Assembly: GCA_050999155.1 (NCBI GenBank)
Contig: JBPCPM010000163.1
Span: 1-31,483 of the forward strand
Length of the DNA: 31,483 bases
Origin: JBPCPM01 sp050999155
Lineage (GTDB): Bacteria; Actinomycetota; Thermoleophilia; Solirubrobacterales; 70-9
Direction of reading: 5' to 3'
Below, in pieces: positions 1-7,332 of the stretch. The notes under the pieces are model-generated. The model ran no database searches. It was given only the letters and a program-made list of their open reading frames with translations, and was not told where the DNA came from. How positions within the stretch are numbered: position 1 is the first letter of the stretch; every line of letters begins with the position of its first letter. Both the position numbers and the translations under genes were made by a program.

Positions 1-1
1 C

Positions 2-931
2 TCGCGCCGCTGGCGGCCCGCGCTGTGGCTGGGCCTGCTCGCCGTCTCGCTCAGCGTGGTGGGCAACGCCTTCAAGCCGGGCAAGCTCGAGGTCGATGCC
101 GCGACGGCACCGGCCAACCCCCTCGGCGCGCCCGAGCAGCTGGAGGGCCTCGTCACCGCGCTCGCCCGCGCGGGCGAGGTGCTTACCGGCATCGCCTTCC
201 TGCTGGCGGCAGCCTCGCTGGTGGCGCGCTTCCGGCATGCGCGGGGAACCGAACGCCAGCAGCTCAAGTGGTTTGCCTACGTCGGACTGCTGGCCCTGAC
301 CGGGCTCACCATGGCCATGGTCCAGGTGCTGTTCGGCGCCCAGCCGGGCGAGCAGGCCGTCGGCGGCGCGCTGGAGGTCGTGGGCTCGATCGGATGGTTC
401 AGCGCCCTCGGCGCGATCGTCGTCGGGATGCCGGTCGCGGTGGGGATGGCGATCCTGCGCCACCGCCTCTACGACATCGACGTGGTGATCAACCGCACCC
501 TGGTCTACGGCGCCCTGACCGCCGCCCTGCTGGGCACCTACGTGACAGGAGTCCTCGTGCTCCAGCTTGTCCTCTCCCCGCTGACCGAGGACAGCGGCCT
601 CGCCGTCGCCGGCTCCACCCTGGCCGTGGCCGCGCTGTTCCGCCCCGCCCGCTCACGCATCCAGGCAACCGTCGACCGCCGCTTCTACCGCCGCAAGTAC
701 GACGCCGAGCAGGTCCTCGAGGATTTCGCCCACCGTCTGCGCGACCAGCAGGCGCTGGAGACGCTCGCGGCCGAGCTGCGTGGCGCCGTGGCCCAGACGG
801 TTGCGCCCTCCGGGGTGTCGGTCTGGATGACCTCGGCGCCGGCCGGCGTCGTAACCCCTTCCGTAACGATGCCCGGACGGCCCGGTGACATCGTCCGCCC
901 CGACCCCACAACCCCAAGGATCCGATCGTGA
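2..931 (+). CDS. Membrane sensor-like protein, 5' partial
   Basis: The reading frame is open from the window edge, so the true start lies upstream. About 310 residues are visible. They form roughly six hydrophobic segments, followed by the DIDVVINRTLVYG motif typical of N-terminal sensory halves of actinobacterial sensor kinases. After two more hydrophobic segments comes an Arg-rich cytoplasmic tail containing VDRRFYRRKYDA and a helical stretch that ends near SVWM. No histidine-kinase, ATPase or output domain follows. The stop overlaps the next start (GTGA at 928-931), so translation is probably coupled. It is likely an input module for the downstream SpoIIE/STAS proteins. The tail stops where related proteins, as I remember them, enter a GAF domain, and a half GAF opens the gene at 1338. 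The role is inferred from context; the ligand is unknown. Confidence 0.75.
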   Translation, partial: SRRWRPALWLGLLAVSLSVVGNAFKPGKLEVDAATAPANPLGAPEQLEGLVTALARAGEVLTGIAFLLAAASLVARFRHARGTERQQLKWFAYVGLLALTGLTMAMVQVLFGAQPGEQAVGGALEVVGSIGWFSALGAIVVGMPVAVGMAILRHRLYDIDVVINRTLVYGALTAALLGTYVTGVLVLQLVLSPLTEDSGLAVAGSTLAVAALFRPARSRIQATVDRRFYRRKYDAEQVLEDFAHRLRDQQALETLAAELRGAVAQTVAPSGVSVWMTSAPAGVVTPSVTMPGRPGDIVRPDPTTPRIRS

Positions 932-1341
932 ACACCGCACGCACCGCCCACCGAGCCCTCGTCATCGCCTTTGCCGGCGGGATCGTCGTGCAGTTCTTCC
1001 TCGCCGGCGTTGGGGTCTTCGGCGCCGCGAGCTTCGACGCGCACGGGATGTTCGGGACGCTGCTCACCCTGGTGGCGTTGCTGATCGTCGTCACCGCATC
1101 GATCGGCCGGGCCGAGGTCAAGCTGTCGGCTGGGCTGTTCGTGCTCACGTTCGTTCAGGGGATCCTGGTGCCCCTGGGCGACGTCTCGCCCTGGATCGCG
1201 GCCCTGCACCCGGTCAACGCGCTGGCCTTGGTCGCCGTGACCACGCTTCTCGTGCGCCGCCGCGCCGTCGGCACGGACCCCGCCGGACCCATTCCCGCCA
1301 CCGAGCGTTCGTACGCGGCGCATCCCTCGGAGGCTGCATGA
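928..1341 (+). CDS. DUF6220-like four-helix membrane protein
   Basis: A 137-residue protein starting at GTG inside the stop of the preceding gene. It has four hydrophobic segments (about residues 8-30, 40-58, 66-85 and 93-112), short loops and a charged tail. The pattern FFLAGVGVF, then HGMFG, then a C-terminal HPVNALA stretch resembles the DUF6220 family as I remember it. No function is established for that family. The stop overlaps the next ATG (ATGA at 1338-1341), so it is translationally coupled to the phosphatase/kinase gene. This suggests a membrane partner of the partner-switching module, but its small size and lack of catalytic motifs leave the role open. Confidence 0.7.
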   Translation: MNTARTAHRALVIAFAGGIVVQFFLAGVGVFGAASFDAHGMFGTLLTLVALLIVVTASIGRAEVKLSAGLFVLTFVQGILVPLGDVSPWIAALHPVNALALVAVTTLLVRRRAVGTDPAGPIPATERSYAAHPSEAA

Positions 1342-2978
1342 GCCGCCTGCGCCGCTTCACCGGGCGACGGAAGACAGCGGCGGCCCCGACCGCGCCGCAG
1401 GCTACGGCAACCGCCGAGCTGGCGCCCGTCGACATCGCCCCGACCGACCCGGCCCTCGCGTATTTCGCCTCGGCCGGCGAGGTCGTGGACCTGTCAGAGA
1501 CCGAGCTGGAGTCCCCGGCCATCGACCGCCTCCGCGCCGCCGGGGTCGCGCTGGTCGTCCCGCTCGTCGCCCAAGGCGAGCTCGTCGGCCTCATGAACCT
1601 CGGGCCGCGGCTCTCCGAGCAGGACTACACCGGTGACGACCGCAAGCTGCTCGACCGCCTCGCCGCCCAGGCGGCCCCCGCCGTGCGCACCGCCCAGGTG
1701 CTGCGCGAGCACGAGGCCGAGGTCGCGGCACGCGAGCGGGTCGAGCAGGAGATGGAGGTGGCCCGGCTGATCCAGCAGAACTTCCTCCCCCACTCGCTGC
1801 CCGAGCACGAGGGGTGGGAGCTGGCCGCCCACTACGCGCCGGCCCGGCAGGTCGGCGGCGACTTCTACGACTTCATCGCGCTCGAGGACGGGCGGCTGGG
1901 GGTCGTCGTCGGGGACGTGACCGACAAGGGCGTCCCGGCCGCCCTGGTCATGGCGGCGACCCGCAGCGTCCTGCGGGCCGCCGCGCAGCGGATGCTGTCG
2001 CCGGGCGCCGTGCTCGAGCGCATCAACGAGCACCTGGTGCCCGACATCCCGCCGAAGATGTTCGTCACCTGCCTGTACGGGATCCTCGACCCGGCGAACG
2101 GGCGGTTCGAGTTCGCCAACGCCGGCCACAACCTCCCGTACGTGCGCACCGAGCGCGGGGTCATCGAGCTGCGGGCGACCGGGATGCCCCTCGGGTTGAT
2201 GCCGGGGATGACCTACGAGGAGACGCAGGCGACGCTCGCTCCCGGAGAAAGCGTGCTGCTGCACTCCGACGGACTCGCCGAGGCCCACGACCCCCAGCGC
2301 CAGATGTTCGGGTTCCCCCGGCTGATGGGCATGGTGGGCAAGCGCAGCGGCGGCCAGGAGCTGATCGAAGCCGTCCTGGACGAACTCGACCGCTTCACCG
2401 GGCCCGGGTGGGAGCAGGAAGACGACATCACCCTCGTCGGGCTGCGCCGGCTCGCCCTCGACGAGTTGCCGCACCCCGCACCGGGCTCCGATCCGGCCGG
2501 CTCCGTCCGCCGCAACGACGTCGGCGCCGAGGACGTGCCGGCTCCCCTCGTGAGCTTCGAGCTCACCAGTGAGCCTGGCGGCGAGAGGGACGCCGCCAAC
2601 CGGGTCCGGGCGGCGGCCCGGGACACCGGGTTCCCGGCCGACCGCCTGGACCGGCTGGCCACCGCGGTGGCGGAAGCCACCATGAACGCGATGGAGCACG
2701 GCAACCGCTACGACCCCGACCGTCCCGTCTCGATCCGCGCTTCGGGCAGCAGCCGGGAGCTGACGGTCGAGATCAGCGACCACGGCGGCGCGCGCCCGAT
2801 CCCGGCCGCGACGACGCCCGACCTCGAGGCCAAGCTCGCGGGCGAGCAGGAGCCGCGCGGGTGGGGCCTGTTCTTGATCGAGCACATGGTTGACGAAATG
2901 CAAATCCGCGAGCACGGCGACGGCCATACCGTCGTGCTACGCCTGAGCGCCGAAGGAGCTGACGATGGCGACACTTGA
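1338..2978 (+). CDS. SpoIIE-type phosphatase fused to RsbW-type anti-sigma kinase
   Basis: A 546-residue cytoplasmic protein. Residues about 35-125 look like the C-terminal half of a GAF domain (GELVGLMNLG) and lead into a helix with IQQNFLP. Residues about 150-370 form a PP2C/SpoIIE phosphatase with the metal-binding motifs GGDFYDF (D175), GDVTDKG (D193) and DDITLV (D362, D363) all present. Residues about 405-540 form a GHKL ATPase of the anti-sigma kinase type, with an intact N box (E446, N450, H454), SDHGG and a G2-like GWGLFL. Phosphatases of this type dephosphorylate STAS proteins and RsbW-type kinases phosphorylate them, so one polypeptide carries both opposing activities. Two STAS genes follow directly. 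The start is the ATG that overlaps the previous stop. The truncated GAF is odd. Confidence 0.9.
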   Translation: MSRLRRFTGRRKTAAAPTAPQATATAELAPVDIAPTDPALAYFASAGEVVDLSETELESPAIDRLRAAGVALVVPLVAQGELVGLMNLGPRLSEQDYTGDDRKLLDRLAAQAAPAVRTAQVLREHEAEVAARERVEQEMEVARLIQQNFLPHSLPEHEGWELAAHYAPARQVGGDFYDFIALEDGRLGVVVGDVTDKGVPAALVMAATRSVLRAAAQRMLSPGAVLERINEHLVPDIPPKMFVTCLYGILDPANGRFEFANAGHNLPYVRTERGVIELRATGMPLGLMPGMTYEETQATLAPGESVLLHSDGLAEAHDPQRQMFGFPRLMGMVGKRSGGQELIEAVLDELDRFTGPGWEQEDDITLVGLRRLALDELPHPAPGSDPAGSVRRNDVGAEDVPAPLVSFELTSEPGGERDAANRVRAAARDTGFPADRLDRLATAVAEATMNAMEHGNRYDPDRPVSIRASGSSRELTVEISDHGGARPIPAATTPDLEAKLAGEQEPRGWGLFLIEHMVDEMQIREHGDGHTVVLRLSAEGADDGDT

Positions 2979-3342
2979 GAGCACCGTCCACAGCGACAAC
3001 GGGCGGGCGGTCATCCGCCTCGCCGGAGACATCGACGGCACCGCCGAGCACGCCTTGGAGGGTGCGTGGGCGCAGGTGGCGGGGACGCCGCATGTGCTCC
3101 TGCACTTCGGGGACGTCGAGTACATCAACAGCACCGGGATCGCCCTGATCGTGGGGCTGCTGGCGCGCGCCCGGACCGACCGCGTCGAGGTCAGCGCCTG
3201 CGGCCTGAGCTCCCACTACCGGGAGATCTTCGAGATCACGCGGCTGTCGGACTTCATGACGATCGTCGCCGACGAGCGGGCAGCGCTCGGCAGCCGGCCA
3301 GGACAACCGACCCACACCGACACCGAGGAGCTGGGCAGATGA
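2965..3342 (+). CDS. STAS-domain anti-sigma factor antagonist (first copy)
   Basis: A 125-residue STAS protein whose ATG lies inside the end of the phosphatase/kinase gene (14-base overlap). The fold is recognisable from VIRLAGDID at about residues 16-24 and VEYINSTGIALI at about 51-62. Serine 56 in N-S-T-G takes the place of the phosphorylated serine of SpoIIAA and RsbV, although the usual aspartate before it is asparagine. The tail after residue 112 is polar and probably disordered. It should be a substrate of the SpoIIE and kinase domains encoded upstream; its phosphorylation state would decide whether the kinase domain is captured. It is close in sequence to the next gene, so the pair probably arose by duplication. 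The target sigma factor or other output is not encoded nearby. Confidence 0.88.
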   Translation: MATLESTVHSDNGRAVIRLAGDIDGTAEHALEGAWAQVAGTPHVLLHFGDVEYINSTGIALIVGLLARARTDRVEVSACGLSSHYREIFEITRLSDFMTIVADERAALGSRPGQPTHTDTEELGR

Positions 3343-3689
3343 GCGGGGCAGATGAGCTGGCCGTCCGCGAGGCGGCCGACGGCGTGCGGGTGATCGAGAT
3401 CGAGGGCGAGGTGACCTCCGAGCGCGAGGCCCTGGCCGAGGCCTACGAGCGTGCGGCCGCGAAGGGCGTGCGCACCGTGGCGCTCGACTTCTCGGATCTG
3501 GAGTACATGAACAGCGGCGGCATCGGACTGCTGGTGACCCTGCTGGTCCGCGCCCAGCGCCAGAAGGTGACGCTCGTCGCCTTCGGCCTCACCGACCACT
3601 ACCGCCAGATCTTCGAGCTGACCCGGCTCGACGAAGCGATCGACGTCCACGACAGCGAGTCCGCGTTGCTTGCGGGCTCGGGTTCCTAG
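3339..3689 (+). CDS. STAS-domain anti-sigma factor antagonist (second copy)
   Basis: A 116-residue STAS protein that starts at the ATG overlapping the previous stop (ATGA at 3339-3342). It shares with its neighbour the core pattern LEYMNSGGIGLLVTLL and a closing DHYRQIFELTRLD segment (compare SHYREIFEITRLS). Serine 59 in N-S-G-G is the expected phosphorylation site. N-terminal strands are visible at residues 16-25. Two STAS proteins coupled to one phosphatase/kinase suggest either graded sensitivity or two different client complexes; the sequence does not say which. The gene ends 39 bases before the next one, which has its own strong ribosome binding site. Confidence 0.87.
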   Translation: MSGADELAVREAADGVRVIEIEGEVTSEREALAEAYERAAAKGVRTVALDFSDLEYMNSGGIGLLVTLLVRAQRQKVTLVAFGLTDHYRQIFELTRLDEAIDVHDSESALLAGSGS

Positions 3690-3728
3690 CGCAGCGACGG
3701 GACCCCAAACCGGAACCCAGGAGGAACC

Positions 3729-4493
3729 ATGACTACCGAGAACGACCCCCACGATCACACCGCCACGCGGGACGCCGGCAGCTGGGCGGCGCCCGTCTCC
3801 CGCCTGACCCGCCCGGAGGTGGCCGACACCGACGCCATCAACAAGGGCGTGGAGGGCATGTCGCTCACCGGTCCGATTCGTGGTTTCGGGAAGCTGTGGC
3901 AGAAGCGGTACGAGGTCGCTCTGGCCGGCGCCGCCGTGACGCCCGAGCAGGTCATCGAGGTGTGGAAGGCCGAGTTCCGCGACTTCTGGCCGGAGTCCAA
4001 CCGCTTCCACGCGCCGCTGACGGGCATCGCCCCCGGCGAGGTCGGGCTGATCAACGCGACGGTGCCCGGACGGCTGCAGCTCTCGACCGGGGTCTTCGTG
4101 CTGTTCAGCGACGAGCACTCGTTCGCGTTCATGACGCCCGAAGGCCACCTGTTTGCCGCCTGGATCACGTTTTCGGCCCGCGAGCGCGACGGCGTGACCC
4201 ACGCGTCGGTGGAGATCATGATGCGCGCGAGCGACCCGATCTTCAAGCTGGTGCTCACGTTCGGCGGCCACCGGATGGAGGACGCGTTCTGGACCGACAC
4301 CCTGCTCGCGCTGGCCGGGCGGTTCGACGTCGAGGACGCCGAACCGCAGATGACGGTGACCTGCGTCGACCGGCGCCGGCAGTGGCGCCATGCCCGCAAC
4401 GTGCGCCACAACGCCGGGATGCGCGCCACGCTGTATGCCATGGGCGCACCGCTGCGGTACCGACGCGGGCGGCGGCGGGCGGGCGCCCGCTGA
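3729..4493 (+). CDS. Conserved protein of unknown function downstream of the STAS pair
   Basis: A 254-residue soluble protein preceded by a strong AGGAGG seven bases before the ATG. I do not recognise a named family with confidence. The body (about residues 45-215) has regular alternating strands and the conserved-looking segments MSLTGPIRGFGKLWQK, FRDFWPESNRF, PLTGIAPGEVGLIN and FMTPEGHLFAAW. It vaguely recalls SRPBCC-fold or DUF1990-like proteins, but I cannot assign it. The last 40 residues are very basic (RRRQWRHARN and an Arg-rich end) and could bind nucleic acid or membrane phospholipid. Spacing and strand suggest the same transcript as the partner-switching genes, so it may be an effector of that pathway. 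This is inference from position only. Confidence 0.75.
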   Translation: MTTENDPHDHTATRDAGSWAAPVSRLTRPEVADTDAINKGVEGMSLTGPIRGFGKLWQKRYEVALAGAAVTPEQVIEVWKAEFRDFWPESNRFHAPLTGIAPGEVGLINATVPGRLQLSTGVFVLFSDEHSFAFMTPEGHLFAAWITFSARERDGVTHASVEIMMRASDPIFKLVLTFGGHRMEDAFWTDTLLALAGRFDVEDAEPQMTVTCVDRRRQWRHARNVRHNAGMRATLYAMGAPLRYRRGRRRAGAR

Positions 4494-4507
4494 CCGCCTG
4501 GGCGACA

Positions 4508-4513
4508 TAGGGT
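4508..4513 (+). promoter_or_regulatory. Putative -10 hexamer (TAGGGT) for the FAD oxidoreductase
   Basis: TAGGGT lies six bases before the ATG at 4520, with no Shine-Dalgarno sequence between. That spacing would place transcription initiation at or next to the ATG, giving a leaderless mRNA. No convincing -35 element is seen. Confidence 0.4.
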
Positions 4514-4519
4514 CCCGCC

Positions 4520-5947
4520 ATGCGCACCGACGGTCCGGACGTCGTCGTCGTCGGCTCGGGCCCCAACGGCCTCGCCGCGGCGATCACCCTGCTGCGGGCC
4601 GGGCGCTCGGTGCAGGTCCTGGAGGCGGCCGAGACCGCCGGCGGCGGGATGCGCACCGCCGAGCTCACGCTCGACGGCTTCCGCCACGACGTCTGCTCCA
4701 CCGCCCATCCGATGGCGGTGGGCTCGCCGTTCTTCCGCGAGACCCCGCTAGCCGAGCACGGCCTCGAGTTGGTGCAACCCGAGGTGCCGCTTGCCCACCC
4801 GCTCGACGACGGGACGGCGATGGTGCTCGCCCGCTCCGTGACCGCCACGGCCGACGGCCTGGGCGCGGACGGCGATGCCTGGGCCTCGCTGTTCGGCCCC
4901 CTGGCCGCCGGGGCCGACGACCTGCTCGGCGAGATCCTGGCGGCCCCGCACGTGCCGCGCCATCCGCTGCTGCTGACCCGCTTCGGCCTTCCCGCGCTGC
5001 GCTCGGCCACCGGCCTGGCTCGCGCCCGGTTCGACGGCCCGCGGGCACAGGCGCTGTTCGCCGGCGCCGCCGCGCACTCGATGCTGCCCCTCGACGCTCC
5101 GATCAGCGCCTCCTTCGGGCTGGTGCTGGGCCTGCTCGGCCACTCCCACGGCTGGCCCCTGGCCCGCGGCGGATCGCAGGCCATCGCCGACGCCTTGACG
5201 GCCCACGTGCGCGCCCTGGGCGGGGAGGTCATGACCGGCCACCGCGTCGACACCCTCGAGGGCCTGCCGGCCAGCCGCGTGGTGCTGTTCGACACCTCGC
5301 CGCGCGAGCTGGTGCGGATCGCCGGCGACCGCCTGCCGTCGCGCTACCGGCGCCGCCTGGAGCGGTTCCGACCAGGCCCCGGGGTGTTCAAGCTCGACTG
5401 GGCGCTGGACGGACCGATCCCCTGGAAGGCGCCGGAGTGCGCCCGGGCCGGCACGGTCCACCTCGGCGGGACGCTGGAGGAGATCGCCGCCTCGGAGGAC
5501 GCCGCCTGCCACGGTCGCCACGCCGAGCGACCCTACGTCCTGCTCGTGCAGCCGACGCTTTTCGACCCCTCCCGCGCTCCGGAGGGCCGCCACGTCGGCT
5601 GGGCCTACTGCCACATGCCCACCGGCTCGGACGTCGACATGACCGAAGCGATCGAGGGCCAGGTCGAGCGGTTCGCCCCGGGGTTCCGCGACCTCATCGC
5701 GGGCCGGCACGCCATGGGCCCCGCCGACTGGGAGACCTACAACCCCAACTACGTGGGGGGCGACATCAACGGCGGCGCTCAGGACATCTGGCAGCTTTTC
5801 ACTCGGCCGGTGGTCAAACCCGTGCCATACGCGACGCCGGTCGACGGCCTGTATCTCTGCTCGGCGTCCACCCCGCCCGGTGGGGGCGTGCACGGGATGT
5901 GCGGGGTCAACGCGGCGCGAGCCGTCCTGCGCCGTGAGTTGGCCTGA
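4520..5947 (+). CDS. Phytoene dehydrogenase-like FAD-dependent oxidoreductase
   Basis: A 475-residue flavoprotein of the phytoene desaturase/COG1233 type. The N-terminal dinucleotide-binding fold is clear: VVVVGSGPNGLAAA, with glycines 12, 14 and 17, ending in an acidic residue at VLEAAE. It is followed by the GGGMRT segment common in this family. The C-terminal FAD-contact motif is also present (GLYLCSASTPPGGGVHGMCG, within about residues 440-465). Relatives oxidise carotenoids, polyprenyls or retinol-like lipids; substrate cannot be read from sequence, and no phytoene synthase or other carotenoid gene lies nearby. It is probably cytoplasmic or peripheral to the membrane. The gene ends 18 bases before the oppositely oriented toxin gene. 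Whether it belongs to the upstream signalling operon is doubtful because a -10-like hexamer sits just before its ATG. Confidence 0.85.
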   Translation: MRTDGPDVVVVGSGPNGLAAAITLLRAGRSVQVLEAAETAGGGMRTAELTLDGFRHDVCSTAHPMAVGSPFFRETPLAEHGLELVQPEVPLAHPLDDGTAMVLARSVTATADGLGADGDAWASLFGPLAAGADDLLGEILAAPHVPRHPLLLTRFGLPALRSATGLARARFDGPRAQALFAGAAAHSMLPLDAPISASFGLVLGLLGHSHGWPLARGGSQAIADALTAHVRALGGEVMTGHRVDTLEGLPASRVVLFDTSPRELVRIAGDRLPSRYRRRLERFRPGPGVFKLDWALDGPIPWKAPECARAGTVHLGGTLEEIAASEDAACHGRHAERPYVLLVQPTLFDPSRAPEGRHVGWAYCHMPTGSDVDMTEAIEGQVERFAPGFRDLIAGRHAMGPADWETYNPNYVGGDINGGAQDIWQLFTRPVVKPVPYATPVDGLYLCSASTPPGGGVHGMCGVNAARAVLRRELA

Positions 5948-5965
5948 CCGAACGGGCGAAGCTGC

Positions 5966-6358
5966 TCACAGCTCGAGGGGCCCCACGACAAATCCCAGCC
6001 GGTCGGCTCCTCGGCGCAACCTGGCGTCGATCGTCACCAGCCGACAACCGAGGATGCGTGCGAGTGCCACGTACTCGGCGTCGTAGGTCTTCGCCCACCC
6101 CAGCTCTTCGGCGACCTGCCACGCCACAAGACCGAGCCGATCCGGCTCGCGCCGATGGACAGGTGCATCTTCGAGCCGCGCTCGGGTCGTCTCGGCGTCC
6201 CCGGCCGCGATCTGAGCTCTCCACATCAGCTCGTGCAACGCCGATCGCGCCTCGGACCACATCAGCGGCGGGGCAACCAGCTCGGTCTCGCCGAGTTCGC
6301 CGAACCCCTCCGGCCGGACGCTCGCGGCCACAGCCACGCTGGCGTCGACGACGAGCAC
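5966..6358 (-). CDS. VapC-like PIN-domain ribonuclease toxin
   Basis: A 130-residue PIN-domain protein. The acidic residues expected of the metal-dependent RNase site are present: D5 in VVDAS, E36 in SEARSAL, D93 in TYDAEYVALA and D111 in TIDARL. The length is normal for VapC. The start is a GTG sharing one base with the TAG stop of the upstream antitoxin gene (TAGTG on the minus strand), so the two are co-translated. VapC toxins cut specific RNAs, often tRNAs, when freed from their antitoxin; the target here is unknown. All catalytic positions are intact, so the toxin is probably functional. It faces the FAD oxidoreductase gene tail to tail. Confidence 0.88.
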   Translation of the reverse strand: MLVVDASVAVAASVRPEGFGELGETELVAPPLMWSEARSALHELMWRAQIAAGDAETTRARLEDAPVHRREPDRLGLVAWQVAEELGWAKTYDAEYVALARILGCRLVTIDARLRRGADRLGFVVGPLEL

Positions 6359-6606
6359 TACCTGCGGCGCCTGGAACGCTCGACCGCCTCCGCGGGATCC
6401 GGGACGGCAGCCCCGGATTCGAACGTCATCCAGCTCGCTGGCCGTGGCAACGGCTGGGGCTCATCGGCCACGGCCTCGAGATCGGACTCCTCGATCACGT
6501 GCTGCGTTCCGACCTTGCGCGCCCGGAGCCTGCCAGCGCGGATCCAGCGCCGCACCGTTTCCGGATCGCGACCCACGCGACGAGCAGCCTCAGGGACGGT
6601 CAGCAC
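6358..6606 (-). CDS. Excisionase-type helix-turn-helix antitoxin (VapB-like partner)
   Basis: An 82-residue protein starting at GTG. Residues 2-48 form a MerR/excisionase-type winged helix (LTVPEAARRVGRDPETVRRWIRAG, then VIEESDLEAV); the shorter C-terminal tail, rich in Pro, Glu and Arg, is the likely toxin-binding part. Antitoxins paired with PIN toxins are more often AbrB, RHH or Phd types, but an excisionase-like HTH paired with a PIN protein recurs in actinobacteria in my memory. It should neutralise the downstream PIN protein and repress its own promoter. An inverted repeat overlapping a -10-like box sits directly before its start codon, which fits autoregulation. Confidence 0.82.
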   Translation of the reverse strand: MLTVPEAARRVGRDPETVRRWIRAGRLRARKVGTQHVIEESDLEAVADEPQPLPRPASWMTFESGAAVPDPAEAVERSRRRR

Positions 6607-6607
6607 A

Positions 6608-6625
6608 GTTGTTGGATACTACAAC
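6608..6625 (-). promoter_or_regulatory. Putative autoregulatory operator and promoter of the toxin-antitoxin pair
   Basis: GTTGT and ACAAC form a perfect five-base inverted repeat separated by eight bases. On the minus strand the spacer holds TAGTAT, a good -10 hexamer ending nine bases before the GTG at 6606. A repressor bound here would block the promoter. The transcript would have almost no leader. Confidence 0.5.
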
Positions 6626-6664
6626 ACCGGCAGATCCTGCCAACGGCTCGCCGGGCCGGAGCGT

Positions 6665-6883
6665 CTACTTGTAGCGGTAGGTGATGCGCCCGCGATCGAG
6701 GTCGTACGGCGACAGCTCGATCTTCACCCGGTCGCCCGGGAGGATGCGGATGTAGTGTCGGCGCATCTTGCCGGAGATGTGGCCCAGGACCTCGTGGTCG
6801 TTGTCGAGCTTCACCCGGAACATGGTGTTCGGGAGGGCCTCGACGACCTCGCCTTCCATCTCGATCTTTTCTTCCTTGCCCAA
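6665..6883 (-). CDS. infA: Translation initiation factor IF-1
   Basis: A 72-residue protein, exactly the usual IF-1 length, and nearly all conserved blocks are readable: IEMEGEVVEALPN, FRVKLDN, HISGKMRRHYIRILPGDRV, ELSPYDL and RGRITYRYK. It is a single OB-fold that binds the A site of the 30S subunit. The frame stays open upstream to 6976, but homology begins at the TTG at 6883, which gives M-G-K-E-E-K; no ATG or GTG gives the right length. No Shine-Dalgarno precedes it, while TAGGCT lies ten bases upstream, suggesting a very short leader. Unusually, infA stands beside a coiled-coil gene and a toxin-antitoxin pair, not with secY-adk-map or rpmJ-rpsM. Confidence 0.95.
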   Translation of the reverse strand: MGKEEKIEMEGEVVEALPNTMFRVKLDNDHEVLGHISGKMRRHYIRILPGDRVKIELSPYDLDRGRITYRYK

Positions 6884-6893
6884 AGCGGCAGAG

Positions 6894-6899
6894 AGCCTA
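6894..6899 (-). promoter_or_regulatory. Putative extended -10 (TGTTAGGCT) of infA
   Basis: On the minus strand TAGGCT, preceded by TGT, ends ten bases before the TTG start of infA. This matches the TANNNT form of actinobacterial -10 elements with an extended TGN. The infA transcript would have a leader of only a few bases. Confidence 0.4.
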
Positions 6900-6938
6900 A
6901 CAGTGCGGCGCCGAGCACCCCGGGCCGCGGGCCGCCCC

Positions 6939-7331
6939 TCAGTCCTCGTCGTCGTCGGAGCCGAACCGCTGGGCAAGCCCGCGCAACGGCTGGGCGGCCT
7001 CGGCGAGGACCTGCGTGCTCTCGTTCATTCGATCGACGGCCGCGATCAATCGGTCAAGCTGGCCCCTCAGGGCCTCGACCGTCTCGGGCAGGTGGGCGAC
7101 GTCGGACTGCAGCTCGGTGAGGACCGCTGTCTGATCGGCGACCCGATCCATGGCGGTCTTCAGCTCCGGGAGCACGTCCGTGTTCGATGTCAGGTCTGCG
7201 ATCCCGGAATTGAGCTCGGTGAGCTTTCCGTCCATCGACGCCAGCCTTGCGTCGATGGAGTCGAGCTTGGCCGGCACCGCCGCGATCTCGGCGGGAGCAC
7301 CAACCAGCGCCCGGGGGTCGGGGAGGTCCAC
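6939..7331 (-). CDS. Small coiled-coil protein of unknown function
   Basis: A 130-residue protein starting at GTG, one base after the stop of the enoyl-CoA hydratase gene, so translation is probably coupled. From about residue 15 to 120 it is almost entirely helical with heptad-like spacing of Leu, Ile, Val and Ala (LDSIDARLASMDGKL, then LPELKTAMDRVADQ, and LRGQLDRLIAAVDRM). It contains no Cys, Trp or Tyr and ends with an acidic SDDDED tail. It resembles apolipoprotein- or methyl-accepting-type coiled coils only in a general way. No membrane segment or signal peptide is visible. Coupling to a crotonase could mean a scaffold or regulatory subunit, but nothing in the sequence proves it. Confidence 0.7.
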   Translation of the reverse strand: MDLPDPRALVGAPAEIAAVPAKLDSIDARLASMDGKLTELNSGIADLTSNTDVLPELKTAMDRVADQTAVLTELQSDVAHLPETVEALRGQLDRLIAAVDRMNESTQVLAEAAQPLRGLAQRFGSDDDED

Positions 7332-7332
7332 G

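Noticed and set aside
1494..2927. A 477-codon minus-strand frame
   Set aside because: It is antisense to the phosphatase/kinase gene, whose motifs are all intact.
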